Assembly: GCA_947487525.1 (NCBI GenBank) | Contig: CANKWR010000002.1 | Location: forward strand, 1 to 64,000 | Source of the DNA: Bacteroidota bacterium | GTDB taxonomy: Bacteria > Bacteroidota > Bacteroidia > Chitinophagales > Chitinophagaceae | Reading direction: 5' to 3' | Length of the DNA stretch: 64,000 nt | Part shown: positions 1 through 7,963 of the stretch, in pieces | Position numbering within the stretch: position 1 is the stretch's first letter | Layout of the letters: every line of letters begins with the position of its first letter | Made by a program: the position numbers and the translations under genes | The notes under the pieces: model-generated | Seen by the model: the letters and a program-made list of their open reading frames with translations, nothing else | What the model was told of the DNA's origin: nothing | Databases searched by the model: none

Positions 1-212
1 AATACTTAAACTATTCTGGTTACCCAGGTGGTAAAAAAGAAGAAGCTGCTGAAGATTTAATCAAGCGTCGTCCAGAAGTAATTATGGAAAGAGCGGTTAA
101 AGGTATGTTACCTAAAAATCGTTTAGGTCGTAAGATGATCAAAAAGTTATTTGTATATGCTGGTGACAAACACCCTCATACTGCACAACAACCAAAAGAA
201 TTTAAATTTTAA
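1..212 (+). CDS. rplM: 50S ribosomal protein L13, C-terminal part
   Basis: The reading frame is open from base 3 to the TAA at 210-212, giving the last 69 residues of a protein whose start lies outside the window. The text contains the L13 signatures [16 protein letters not shown] and the ending [13 protein letters not shown]13 is an early assembly protein of the large ribosomal subunit. It sits 20 bases before rpsI, the usual L13-S9 pairing, so the two are very likely co-transcribed. Only the 5' truncation limits the call. Confidence 0.95.
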   Translation, partial: YLNYSGYPGGKKEEAAEDLIKRRPEVIMERAVKGMLPKNRLGRKMIKKLFVYAGDKHPHTAQQPKEFKF

Positions 213-232
213 TTAATTCCAAATCTATATAA

Positions 233-622
233 ATGGAAAAGCAAACAAATGCAGTAGGTCGTCGTAAGGAAGCCGTAACGCGTGTCTTCGTTAGCAAGGG
301 TACTGGAAAAATTACCGTTAATGATAAAGATTACAAAGCGTACTTTCCTTTAGTATACTTACAAAATCAAGTAGAAGCTCCTTTAAAAGCAGCTGGTGTT
401 GAAGGTAAATACGATATCGTAATTAACGCAACAGGCGGAGGTATGAAAGGACAAGCAGAAGCAGCCAAATTAGGTATTGCTCGTGTATTAGTTGAATTGA
501 ATCCTGAAGTTCGTCCAACATTGAAAGCTGCTGGACAATTGAAGCGTGATCCAAGAAGTGTTGAACGTAAGAAGTTCGGTCACAAGAAGGCACGTAGAAG
601 CTTCCAATTTAGCAAGCGTTAA
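233..622 (+). CDS. rpsI: 30S ribosomal protein S9
   Basis: This 129-residue protein has the full length and signatures of S9: GRRKEAVTRVF near the N-terminus, a central GGG turn in NATGGGMKGQAEA, and the basic tail ending FQFSKR that reaches toward the P-site tRNA in known ribosomes. It follows rplM by 20 bases and precedes rpsB by 39 bases, so rplM-rpsI-rpsB probably form one transcript. The ATG at 233 follows an A/T-rich stretch without a Shine-Dalgarno motif, as is common in Bacteroidota. Nothing unusual was seen. Confidence 0.97.
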   Translation: MEKQTNAVGRRKEAVTRVFVSKGTGKITVNDKDYKAYFPLVYLQNQVEAPLKAAGVEGKYDIVINATGGGMKGQAEAAKLGIARVLVELNPEVRPTLKAAGQLKRDPRSVERKKFGHKKARRSFQFSKR

Positions 623-661
623 TCGTAACAATTTTTTAATTCATTATTACAACTTATACAA

Positions 662-1543
662 ATGGAAAATAATACTTCACTTCAACAGCAACTTTTGGAA
701 GCTGGCGTACACTTTGGTCACCTTAAAAAGAAGTGGAATCCAAAGATGTTACCTTATATCTTCGCTGAGAAGAAAGGAATTCACATCATTGATTTAAACA
801 AGACGGTAGATCATTTACAAGAAACTGCTGCTGCTTTAAAGCAAATTGCGAAGAGCGGTAAGAAAATTATGTTTGTTGCTACTAAGAAACAAGCAAAAGA
901 AATTGTAAGCGAGTGTGCAAAGAAAGTAAACATGCCTTATGCAACTGAGCGTTGGTTAGGTGGTATGTTGACAAACTTTAATACGGTGCGTAAGAGCGTT
1001 AAGAAAATGCAAAGCATTGACAAAATGTTGAACGACGGTAGCGCAGACAGCTTAACTAAAAAAGAGCGTTTAACATTAGGTCGCGATAAAGATAAAATGG
1101 AAAAAGTATTAGGTGGTATCGCTCAATTGGGCCGTTTACCTGCCGCTTTATTCTTAGTAGATATTGGACATGAGCATATTGCATTAGCAGAAGCAAAGCG
1201 TTTAGGCATCCAAACTTTTGGTATGGTTGACACGAACTGTGATCCTAATCAAGTGGACTTCTCTATCCCTTCTAATGACGATGCTACAAAGTCAATTGCC
1301 ATCATTACGAACTATATCACTGCAGCAATCGCTGAAGGTTTAGCTGAGCGTCAAGCTTCTAAAGATGATGAAACTGAAGTAGAAGAAGGCAACAACGAAA
1401 ACGAAGCGAAAGCAAAGCGTATGGAAGCTGAAGCAAATGCGGAAGGCGGAAGAGCTAAGCGTGGTGCGGGTGCAGGTCCTTCTGCTCCAGGTGCTCCTAA
1501 GCGTCGTACGACTACTGGTTCTCGTGGTCCAGTAAGAAAATAA
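662..1543 (+). CDS. rpsB: 30S ribosomal protein S2
   Basis: The protein has 293 residues. The core (to about residue 230) carries the S2 signatures AGVHFGHLKKKWNPKM, RWLGGMLTNF and LFLVDIGHEHIALAEA. From about residue 230 there is a roughly 64-residue tail, first acidic (ETEVEEGNNENE) and then rich in Gly, Ala, Pro and Arg. Such tails occur in Bacteroidota S2, and this one makes the protein longer than the common size of about 230-250. It is followed by tsf, as in most bacteria, but a clear intrinsic terminator lies between the two, so at least part of the transcription should stop here. Confidence 0.97.
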   Translation: MENNTSLQQQLLEAGVHFGHLKKKWNPKMLPYIFAEKKGIHIIDLNKTVDHLQETAAALKQIAKSGKKIMFVATKKQAKEIVSECAKKVNMPYATERWLGGMLTNFNTVRKSVKKMQSIDKMLNDGSADSLTKKERLTLGRDKDKMEKVLGGIAQLGRLPAALFLVDIGHEHIALAEAKRLGIQTFGMVDTNCDPNQVDFSIPSNDDATKSIAIITNYITAAIAEGLAERQASKDDETEVEEGNNENEAKAKRMEAEANAEGGRAKRGAGAGPSAPGAPKRRTTTGSRGPVRK

Positions 1544-1553
1544 TACATTATCC

Positions 1554-1611
1554 CAATTGGGTTATTGGTTGCTATGTAAGTAGACACCAATGACCCAATT
1601 GTTTTTATTTG
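1554..1611 (+). terminator. Intrinsic terminator after rpsB
   Basis: A 16-base inverted repeat (1554-1569 with 1586-1601) pairs completely apart from one G-U wobble, encloses a 16-base loop and is followed by TTTTTATTT. It starts 10 bases after the rpsB stop and lies 48 bases before tsf. It could be a full or partial terminator, because tsf is often expressed with rpsB. Confidence 0.8.
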
Positions 1612-1658
1612 ATTGTAATTAGCAAGTTAATTTTAAAGAACAATTTAAAAATATTTTT

Positions 1659-2489
1659 ATGAGCGCTATAACAGCACAAGATATTAATAAGTTACGTCAA
1701 GCTACCGGTGCCGGCATGATGGATTGCCGTAAAGCATTGACAGAAACGAATGGTGATTTTGAAGGAGCGATTGATTGGTTACGTAAGCAAGGTCAGAAAG
1801 TGGCTGCCAAGCGTAGCGATCGTGAAGCAAAAGAAGGAGTAATTATTGCAAAAACATCTGCTGATCAAAAAACAGGATTTGTGGTTTGTATTGCATGTGA
1901 AACCGATTTCGTTTCTAAGAATGCAGAGTTCGTTGCATTTGCGCAAAGCATTGCTGAGGCTGCTGTTGCAAACAATGTTAAATCAGTGGAAGAATTAAAC
2001 GCTGTATCTATCAACGGTACTACTGTTGCAGATATGATCAACGATAAATTAGCTGCGATTGGAGAAAAAATCTCTGTTGCTAAATTTGAAAGAGTAGATG
2101 CTCCTTATGTAGCTTCTTATATTCACGGTGCTAACCGTATGGGTGTATTGGTTGCATTAACTGCAGAAGCTGCTGAATTGGGTAAAGACTTAGCAATGCA
2201 AATTGCTGCGATGAACCCAGTAGCGGTGGATGCTGATTCAGTGCCTGCTGAAACAGTTGCACGCGAAAGAGCTATTATTATTGATACGATGAAAGAAGAT
2301 CCTAAAATGGCAGGAAAGCCAGAAGAAATGATTGCTAAAATTGCCGAAGGTAAAATTGCAGCATTCTTTAAGGAGCAAACTTTATTAGCACAGTCTTTCG
2401 TGAAAGACGGGTCTAAAACAGTGGGCGAGCATGTGAAGAGCGTAGGTGACATTAAAGTTACTGAGTTCAAGCGTGTAGCACTTGGATAA
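1659..2489 (+). CDS. tsf: Translation elongation factor Ts
   Basis: This protein of 276 residues is the nucleotide-exchange factor that recycles EF-Tu-GDP to EF-Tu-GTP in the cytoplasm. The N-terminal UBA-like part includes the EF-Ts signature LRQATGAGMMDCRKAL and then DFEGAIDWLRKQG. The central part has the second signature (CETDFVSKN at about residues 79-87), and the C-terminal part has KVGEH-type sequence (KTVGEHVKSVGDI). The length is normal. It lies in the conserved order rpsB-tsf-pyrH, but terminators stand both before and after it, so it may have its own promoter in the 115-base gap after rpsB. I could not identify that promoter. Confidence 0.97.
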   Translation: MSAITAQDINKLRQATGAGMMDCRKALTETNGDFEGAIDWLRKQGQKVAAKRSDREAKEGVIIAKTSADQKTGFVVCIACETDFVSKNAEFVAFAQSIAEAAVANNVKSVEELNAVSINGTTVADMINDKLAAIGEKISVAKFERVDAPYVASYIHGANRMGVLVALTAEAAELGKDLAMQIAAMNPVAVDADSVPAETVARERAIIIDTMKEDPKMAGKPEEMIAKIAEGKIAAFFKEQTLLAQSFVKDGSKTVGEHVKSVGDIKVTEFKRVALG

Positions 2490-2505
2490 GAATTAAAAAA
2501 TAACG

Positions 2506-2535
2506 AAAGGGGGTCTAAAAAGGCCCCCTTTTTAT
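2506..2535 (+). terminator. Intrinsic terminator after tsf
   Basis: AAAGGGGG (2506-2513) pairs with CCCCCTTT (2524-2531) around a 10-base loop and runs into a T tract. It begins 16 bases after the tsf stop and separates tsf from pyrH. Confidence 0.85.
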
Positions 2536-2540
2536 TTGGG

Positions 2541-2548
2541 TAAATTTG
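2541..2548 (+). promoter_or_regulatory. Possible -7 box for pyrH
   Basis: TAAATTTG matches the Bacteroidota -7 form TAnnTTTG and lies 28 bases before the pyrH ATG, just after the tsf terminator. I see no TTTG at the expected -33 spacing, so this is a weak call. Confidence 0.3.
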
Positions 2549-2576
2549 TATCTTGCAAGTATAAATACCACCAATT

Positions 2577-3293
2577 ATGCAGCCCAAGTACAAACGCGTT
2601 TTATTAAAATTATCTGGTGAAGCTTTGATCGGAACCGAGAGAACGGGTGATCCGTTTAATCCAAAAATTATTGAGCAGTACGCCAATGAAATTAAAGAAG
2701 TGGTTGCCTTAGGTGTGGAAGTGGCCATTGTGATTGGAGGCGGTAATATTTATCGCGGTATGAACGAGGCCGACAGCGGCATTGAAAGAGCACATGGTGA
2801 TTATATGGGCATGTTGGCAACCGTGATTAACGCGATGGCCATTCAAGCGATGTTGGAAAAAATTGGGGTGTACACCCGTTTACAATCTGCCATTAATATG
2901 GAGCAGGTGGCTGAACCCTATATCCGTAGAAAAGCTTTAAGACATTTAGAAAAAGGACGTGTAGTGATATTTGGTGCAGGTACGGGTAATCCTTATTTCA
3001 CAACAGACACAGCGGGCTCATTAAGGGCCATTGAAATGAAGGCCGATGTGATTTTAAAAGGAACGAGAGTTGACGGCGTATATGATTCAGACCCGGAGAA
3101 AAATCCCAATGCAGTTAAGTTTGAAAAAATAAGTTTCCAAGATTGTATTGCTAAAAACTTAAAAGTAATGGACATGACCGCATTTACATTATGTATGGAA
3201 AACAAGCTTCCTATTATTGTATTTGATATGAACCAGCCAGGCAACCTAATGAAGTTGGTAAAGGGGGAGGCAGTGGGAACATTGGTAGGGTAG
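2577..3293 (+). CDS. pyrH: UMP kinase
   Basis: This 238-residue protein should phosphorylate UMP to UDP with ATP in pyrimidine synthesis. It belongs to the amino acid kinase family, and the bacterial form is a hexamer regulated by GTP and UTP. Visible signatures are KLSGEAL (residues 10-16), the glycine-rich [24 protein letters not shown] and the nucleotide-binding [13 protein letters not shown]. Length is as expected. The usual next gene, frr (ribosome recycling factor), is absent; a TolC-like gene follows after 66 bases instead. Confidence 0.96.
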   Translation: MQPKYKRVLLKLSGEALIGTERTGDPFNPKIIEQYANEIKEVVALGVEVAIVIGGGNIYRGMNEADSGIERAHGDYMGMLATVINAMAIQAMLEKIGVYTRLQSAINMEQVAEPYIRRKALRHLEKGRVVIFGAGTGNPYFTTDTAGSLRAIEMKADVILKGTRVDGVYDSDPEKNPNAVKFEKISFQDCIAKNLKVMDMTAFTLCMENKLPIIVFDMNQPGNLMKLVKGEAVGTLVG

Positions 3294-3359
3294 TATTTAA
3301 TAAAAAACCACTGGTGTAATAAATTTAAATCTACCAAGGAGCGACACTAATTTTATGAT

Positions 3360-4670
3360 ATGAAGAAACACAATTTTATTTTTTTATTTTTTGTAATCTT
3401 TTTCTCAGCCGAAAAATTAGTTGCACAAAATAAATTAAGTTTAAAGGAAGCTGTAACTATTGCGATTCAAAATAGCTATGATATTAAGTTAATGGAGAAC
3501 AATGTAACCATTGCTAAGAACAACAATAACTATGGGGTAGCAGGGGGCTTGCCAAGTGTAACAGCAACTGGTAACAATAACAACACCCTTACTACCATTA
3601 ACCAAACATTTCCAGATCCTTCCAGAAATACTTCAAGACCAGGTGTTGATGGATCTACTTTAAACGGTGGCTTGTCTGCAACCATGATTTTATTCAATGG
3701 TTACCGAATTGCTGCTACCAAAGAGCGTTTGGCAAGTATCGAAAAACAAACCACTGCAACTTTACAAACACAAATGTTGAATACCACTTCAACAGTGATG
3801 CAGCAATACTATAATGTGATAAGACAGGTTGCATTTTTAAAGACAATTGAAAAATCAATTGAAGCGTCAGAACAGCGCTTGTCAATTGTAAAAACAAGAC
3901 AAACAGTGGGTACCGCCAATCAAGCGGATGTATTACAATCCAGTTTGGACTTAAATGCATTGTTGCAAGCAAAGCAAAATCAATTGGTGATACTAGAGCA
4001 AGTGAAAGCAGATTTATACAATAGTATGGTGATACCTTCTAATTCAAATTATATTTTCACAGATAGTATTCAAGTAGATTCAAAAATTAGTTTGGCAGAA
4101 GTGGAATCAAAAATAAAAGAGCATCCAATGTTGCAGTCTGCTCAGCAATTAATTAATGTCAATCAGTTTTTAGAAAAGGAAACAAGGGCATTGACGTATC
4201 CAACATTAAGAGCAAATGGAGGATATAATTACAATAGCAATAAATCAACTGCCGGTTTCATATTGGTAAATGAAAGCTATGGCCCATTTTTAGGATTGAA
4301 TTTAAGCATTCCAATTTATGCAGGTAGTACGAGTAAACGCGCGTATAAAAACGCACAAATTAATACAGTAAGTGCTAAGCTTCAATATGATAATACGGTA
4401 CAGGATTTAGCCACTGAATTATATAAAACATATCAAAACTATCAGAATAGTTTAAAACAAACACCTATCGAAATTCAGAACTATGAAATGTCTGAAGCGC
4501 TATTAACCTTGGTAATGGAGCGGTTCAAGTTAGGTCAAGCAACTATTGTTGACGTAAAACAAGCGCAACAAAGTTTTGAAACAGCAGGATTTAGATTAAC
4601 AAGTTTAAAGTTTACTGCAAAAATAGCCGAGATAGAATTAAAGCGTATGTCTAATCAACTGGCGTTTTAA
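3360..4670 (+). CDS. TolC-family outer membrane protein
   Basis: The 436-residue protein has a signal peptide (about residues 1-22, ending LVAQ) and starts the mature part with LSLKEAVTIAIQNSYDIKLMENN, the first helix typical of the outer membrane efflux family. Two homologous halves are visible; the second ends with LVMERFKLGQATIVDVKQAQQS. Members form trimeric channels through the outer membrane for efflux pumps or type I secretion. No pump subunits are adjacent, so its partner must be encoded elsewhere, or it may use the RND system at 17.9-24.7 kb (speculative). AAGGAG occurs 19 bases upstream of the ATG, too far to be a good ribosome site. Confidence 0.88.
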   Translation: MKKHNFIFLFFVIFFSAEKLVAQNKLSLKEAVTIAIQNSYDIKLMENNVTIAKNNNNYGVAGGLPSVTATGNNNNTLTTINQTFPDPSRNTSRPGVDGSTLNGGLSATMILFNGYRIAATKERLASIEKQTTATLQTQMLNTTSTVMQQYYNVIRQVAFLKTIEKSIEASEQRLSIVKTRQTVGTANQADVLQSSLDLNALLQAKQNQLVILEQVKADLYNSMVIPSNSNYIFTDSIQVDSKISLAEVESKIKEHPMLQSAQQLINVNQFLEKETRALTYPTLRANGGYNYNSNKSTAGFILVNESYGPFLGLNLSIPIYAGSTSKRAYKNAQINTVSAKLQYDNTVQDLATELYKTYQNYQNSLKQTPIEIQNYEMSEALLTLVMERFKLGQATIVDVKQAQQSFETAGFRLTSLKFTAKIAEIELKRMSNQLAF

Positions 4671-4679
4671 TTTTTATAC

Positions 4680-5783
4680 ATGCAATCAATTACAGTTACC
4701 GCACCAGGCAGGATCAATTTAATTGGAGAACATACCGATTACAATAATGGATTTGTATTGCCCGCTGCCATACAAATGGCTGCCACTGCAACTATTACCA
4801 AGCGTGCCGATGATGAAATACATTTAACCGCCATCGACTTAGCGGACAGTTTAATCCTCGACTCCATTGCAAATTTACGTATCAATGAAAAGCAATGGGC
4901 CAACTATATTATAGGGGTCATTGTGCAATTTGTAAAAAAAAGAAAATTCCCAACAGGATTTAATATAAGTATTAGTAGCAATGTACCTATAGGAGCGGGC
5001 CTGTCAAGTTCTGCTGCCATTGAATGTGCTATAGCATTTGGACTTAACGAATTATTTGAATTTGGTATTGATACCATGGAATTGGCTTTTATCGCACAAA
5101 AGGCGGAGCATGATTTTGCAGGCGTACATTGCGGTATCATGGATCAGTTTGCAAGCCTGTTTGGCAAGAAAAATAAAGTAGTGCTTTTAGATTGTCAAAA
5201 TATGGAATACCGCTATTTTCCATTGGATTTAGGTACATATCAAATTGTTTTATTGGATACAGGGGTAAAGCATGCTTTGGCGAGTAGTGAATATAATGTA
5301 CGTAGAGCGGAGTGTGAAAAAGGAATTCAAATCATCCAACAAAAATATCCAGAGGTGGCTTCATTAAGGGACGCCACCATTGACATGTTAAACGAATGTG
5401 TTGATCCTAGTTCGCTTGTTTATAATAGATGTAAATATGTGATTGAGGAAATAGAGCGAACCCAAGCTGCTGCATCCGATTTAGTAATGAATAATTTAAT
5501 TGCATTTGGACAAAAAATGTTTGCAACACACACGGGCTTGTCAAAATTATATGAAGTAAGTTGTCCTGAATTAGATATTTTAATTAGCGAAGTTGAAAGC
5601 AATGAAAATGTAATAGGCGCAAGAATGATGGGTGGAGGTTTTGGAGGATGTACTATTAATATTGTAAAAGCAACTGCAGTCAATGAATTCATTGAACAGC
5701 TTTCTACCGCCTATCAAACGCAAACAGGAAAACAGCTGACCCCTTATTTAGTGAGCATTGAAGAGGGCGCACACCAATCCTAA
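4680..5783 (+). CDS. galK: Galactokinase
   Basis: The protein has 367 residues and should convert galactose plus ATP to galactose 1-phosphate, the entry step of the Leloir pathway. All three GHMP-kinase motifs are present: the galactokinase signature PGRINLIGEHTDYNNG (residues 9-24), the ATP-binding VPIGAGLSSSAA (102-113), and RMMGGGFGGCTI near the C-terminus. It follows the TolC-like gene by only 9 bases and may be read with it. The nearby GH53 endo-galactanase suggests it handles galactose released from galactan. galT, galE and galM are not in the window. Confidence 0.95.
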   Translation: MQSITVTAPGRINLIGEHTDYNNGFVLPAAIQMAATATITKRADDEIHLTAIDLADSLILDSIANLRINEKQWANYIIGVIVQFVKKRKFPTGFNISISSNVPIGAGLSSSAAIECAIAFGLNELFEFGIDTMELAFIAQKAEHDFAGVHCGIMDQFASLFGKKNKVVLLDCQNMEYRYFPLDLGTYQIVLLDTGVKHALASSEYNVRRAECEKGIQIIQQKYPEVASLRDATIDMLNECVDPSSLVYNRCKYVIEEIERTQAAASDLVMNNLIAFGQKMFATHTGLSKLYEVSCPELDILISEVESNENVIGARMMGGGFGGCTINIVKATAVNEFIEQLSTAYQTQTGKQLTPYLVSIEEGAHQS

Positions 5784-5823
5784 GTTCATTTTGTCCTCAA
5801 AAAATACCATTATTTTCTCGAAA

Positions 5824-6762
5824 TTATTGATGCAATAAAAATGTGAGTGGAATATCAAGACGGCTATTCCATGAAACTTCACTATGATCCTGGTTGATAA
5901 AATATTTGGTCATCCAATTATTTTTTGTGAAACCTTTTTTACGCATCACCGAGTCTACTTTGTTTTGTAAAGGTGGGTATAATGCATCCAAGGCAAGGTT
6001 GCCACAATCAAAATAAAGTTGATGATTTTTAGGATTGGGTAATTTTGCACTTAAGTAATTAAGAAAAGCATCCGGGATGGGATTGTCTTCCATTGCGAAT
6101 ATACCAGGCCAATGGGTGGACATACACATCGCACCCCCAAATATGTTCGGATACTCGCATATTGCATACATTGAAATCAAACCACCCATACTGCTACCGC
6201 CGATAAAAGTATTTTTTGCATTGGTATAAGTTGAAAATTGTTGATCGATATAGGGCTTCAGTTCCTGAACAAGGTACTTTAAATAATTATCTGAATAAAT
6301 GGCGTTATTATTAAATACCGAGGCATTATTGCTTCTTACTGCATCAAAAATTTTATTTTTTTGTGCTGTTGATAAATTTTCAAAAGGCTTTTGTGGAAAG
6401 TATTCAGCATGTCTTTTTTTATCGCCATTCCAAATGCCCACTACAATGACATCCTTGATTTTATTTTCAATTAGCAGGTTTGAAATTTTATAATTGATAT
6501 TCCACGACTTTTTATTCCAAGTTATGGTTGAATCAAATAACATATTGCCATCCTGCATATACAGTACGGCATATTTTTTATTTTTAGTATATCCTTCGGG
6601 AAGCCATACATCCACAATTCTTTTATCAACATACTTGGATTGCAGGTGATCAATTCTAACAATGCTTCCTTTTGAAACGGTTGGTATAGCTTGAGAAAAT
6701 AAATTTGTTGCAATGGTTGTTAAGCAAAAAGTAAACAGTATTGTTTTAAATATTTTAAACAT
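5824..6762 (-). CDS. Exported esterase-like alpha/beta hydrolase
   Basis: This 312-residue protein starts with a signal peptide (to about residue 24, ending NLFSQA). It belongs to the putative esterase family (Esterase D/feruloyl esterase/Fes type, PF00756), judging from DVWLPEGY, YAVLYMQDGNMLFD and the nucleophile elbow GGSSMGGL. A histidine in NQDHSEVSWNSR fits the third catalytic residue. Members cleave acyl esters from sugars, siderophores or small carbohydrates. It is divergent from the GH53 gene over a 104-base AT-rich gap, so it may deacylate the same glycan. The substrate cannot be read from the sequence. Confidence 0.82.
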   Translation of the reverse strand: MFKIFKTILFTFCLTTIATNLFSQAIPTVSKGSIVRIDHLQSKYVDKRIVDVWLPEGYTKNKKYAVLYMQDGNMLFDSTITWNKKSWNINYKISNLLIENKIKDVIVVGIWNGDKKRHAEYFPQKPFENLSTAQKNKIFDAVRSNNASVFNNNAIYSDNYLKYLVQELKPYIDQQFSTYTNAKNTFIGGSSMGGLISMYAICEYPNIFGGAMCMSTHWPGIFAMEDNPIPDAFLNYLSAKLPNPKNHQLYFDCGNLALDALYPPLQNKVDSVMRKKGFTKNNWMTKYFINQDHSEVSWNSRLDIPLTFLLHQ

Positions 6763-6866
6763 AAACAGGCGTAGTTGAATAATAAAATAAATCGAGTCAC
6801 TAAAAGTAAATAAATATTTTAATGTATTAATTTCTTATTAACTTCATATTTAATTAATTTATTAAT

Positions 6867-7931
6867 ATGCTACCTATAAATCGTTGGTACAATTGTATTG
6901 TAGTACTGATCACCATTTTGATTCTCGCATGTAAACCAACTGTGGAAACACCGATTGTAGATCCTTTGCCACCAGTGGTTCCTAGCCAGTCTGATACTAC
7001 CTTTATAAAAGGAGCAGATATTAGTTGGGTCACTGAAATGGAATCCAAGGGCATTCAATTTTACAATAAAAATGGGGTAGCAACGGAATGCTTTGCATTA
7101 ATGAAAGAAATTGGTATGAATGCAATACGCATTCGAGTTTGGGTTAATCCCGCCAATAAGTGGAACGGAATAGAGGATGTGATTGCAAAATGCATAAGAG
7201 CTAAAAATTTGGGTTTACAACTTTTAATTGATTTTCATTATAGTGATAATTGGGCTGATCCAAGCAAACAAACCAAACCTGCAGCCTGGTCCACCGCTTC
7301 CTTCCCTGTTTTAAAAGATTCTTTAAAAAATCATACCCTTTTTGTTTTAAATCAATTAAAAACTGCAGGGATTCAACCAACCTGGGTACAGATAGGCAAT
7401 GAAACAGATGATGGAGTTTTATGGCCTGATGGAAAGGCAAGTATCAATATGCAAAACTTTGCCCAACTCATCAGCGCAGGGGCCGAGGCTTCCAAAACTG
7501 TTTTTCCCAATGCAAAAGTGATGGTGCATGTTTCAAATGGTTGGAACAATGCACTATTTCGCTGGATTTTTGATGGTTTAAAGAACAATGGGGTCAAATG
7601 GGACATCATGGGTATGTCACTTTACCCAACTTGGGCGCCTGGAGGCTGGCAAAATGCGAATAATTTATGCTTACAAAATATGAATGATATGGTGTCCAGG
7701 TACAACACCCCCGTTATGGTGGTGGAGGTAGGCATGCCTTGGGACAACCCCAGTGAAGCCAAATTGTTTATTCAAGACCTCATCAATAAAGTAAAATTGG
7801 TGAATGATAGGAAGGGCTTAGGCGTATTTTATTGGGAGCCACAGAGTTATAATAATTGGCAGGGGTATTCTTTGGGGGCTTTTGATAATAATGGTAAGCC
7901 CACAGTTGCTTTGGATCCATTTTTGAAATAA
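6867..7931 (+). CDS. GH53 arabinogalactan endo-beta-1,4-galactanase, lipoprotein
   Basis: The 354-residue protein begins with a lipoprotein signal (ILILAC, cysteine 22). The mature part matches glycoside hydrolase family 53: FIKGADISWVTEME, the strand MNAIRIRVWVNP, the acid/base glutamate in QIGNETDDGVLWP and a likely nucleophile glutamate in VMVVEVGMPW. The family cuts beta-1,4-galactan, the side chain of pectin and type I arabinogalactan. Lipid anchoring suggests a cell-surface or periplasmic enzyme. It lies just before the GH13 and susCDEF genes and near galK, which fits a galactan-use pathway ending in galactose phosphorylation. Confidence 0.9.
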   Translation: MLPINRWYNCIVVLITILILACKPTVETPIVDPLPPVVPSQSDTTFIKGADISWVTEMESKGIQFYNKNGVATECFALMKEIGMNAIRIRVWVNPANKWNGIEDVIAKCIRAKNLGLQLLIDFHYSDNWADPSKQTKPAAWSTASFPVLKDSLKNHTLFVLNQLKTAGIQPTWVQIGNETDDGVLWPDGKASINMQNFAQLISAGAEASKTVFPNAKVMVHVSNGWNNALFRWIFDGLKNNGVKWDIMGMSLYPTWAPGGWQNANNLCLQNMNDMVSRYNTPVMVVEVGMPWDNPSEAKLFIQDLINKVKLVNDRKGLGVFYWEPQSYNNWQGYSLGAFDNNGKPTVALDPFLK

Positions 7932-7963
7932 TTTTGTTATAGATTATTTTCCTTATCTTAGTA

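Noticed and set aside
1351-1590. Minus-strand 79-residue frame opposite the rpsB tail.
   Set aside because: It is the shadow of the repetitive Glu/Ala/Gly-coding rpsB tail, with no plausible start context or family features.
2123-2728. Minus-strand 201-residue frame across the tsf end and pyrH start.
   Set aside because: It crosses two certain genes and a terminator and its product is low in meaningful motifs.
5801-5816. AAAATA-CCAT-TATTTT as a terminator between galK and the convergent esterase gene.
   Set aside because: The six-base all-A/T stem is too weak to call.
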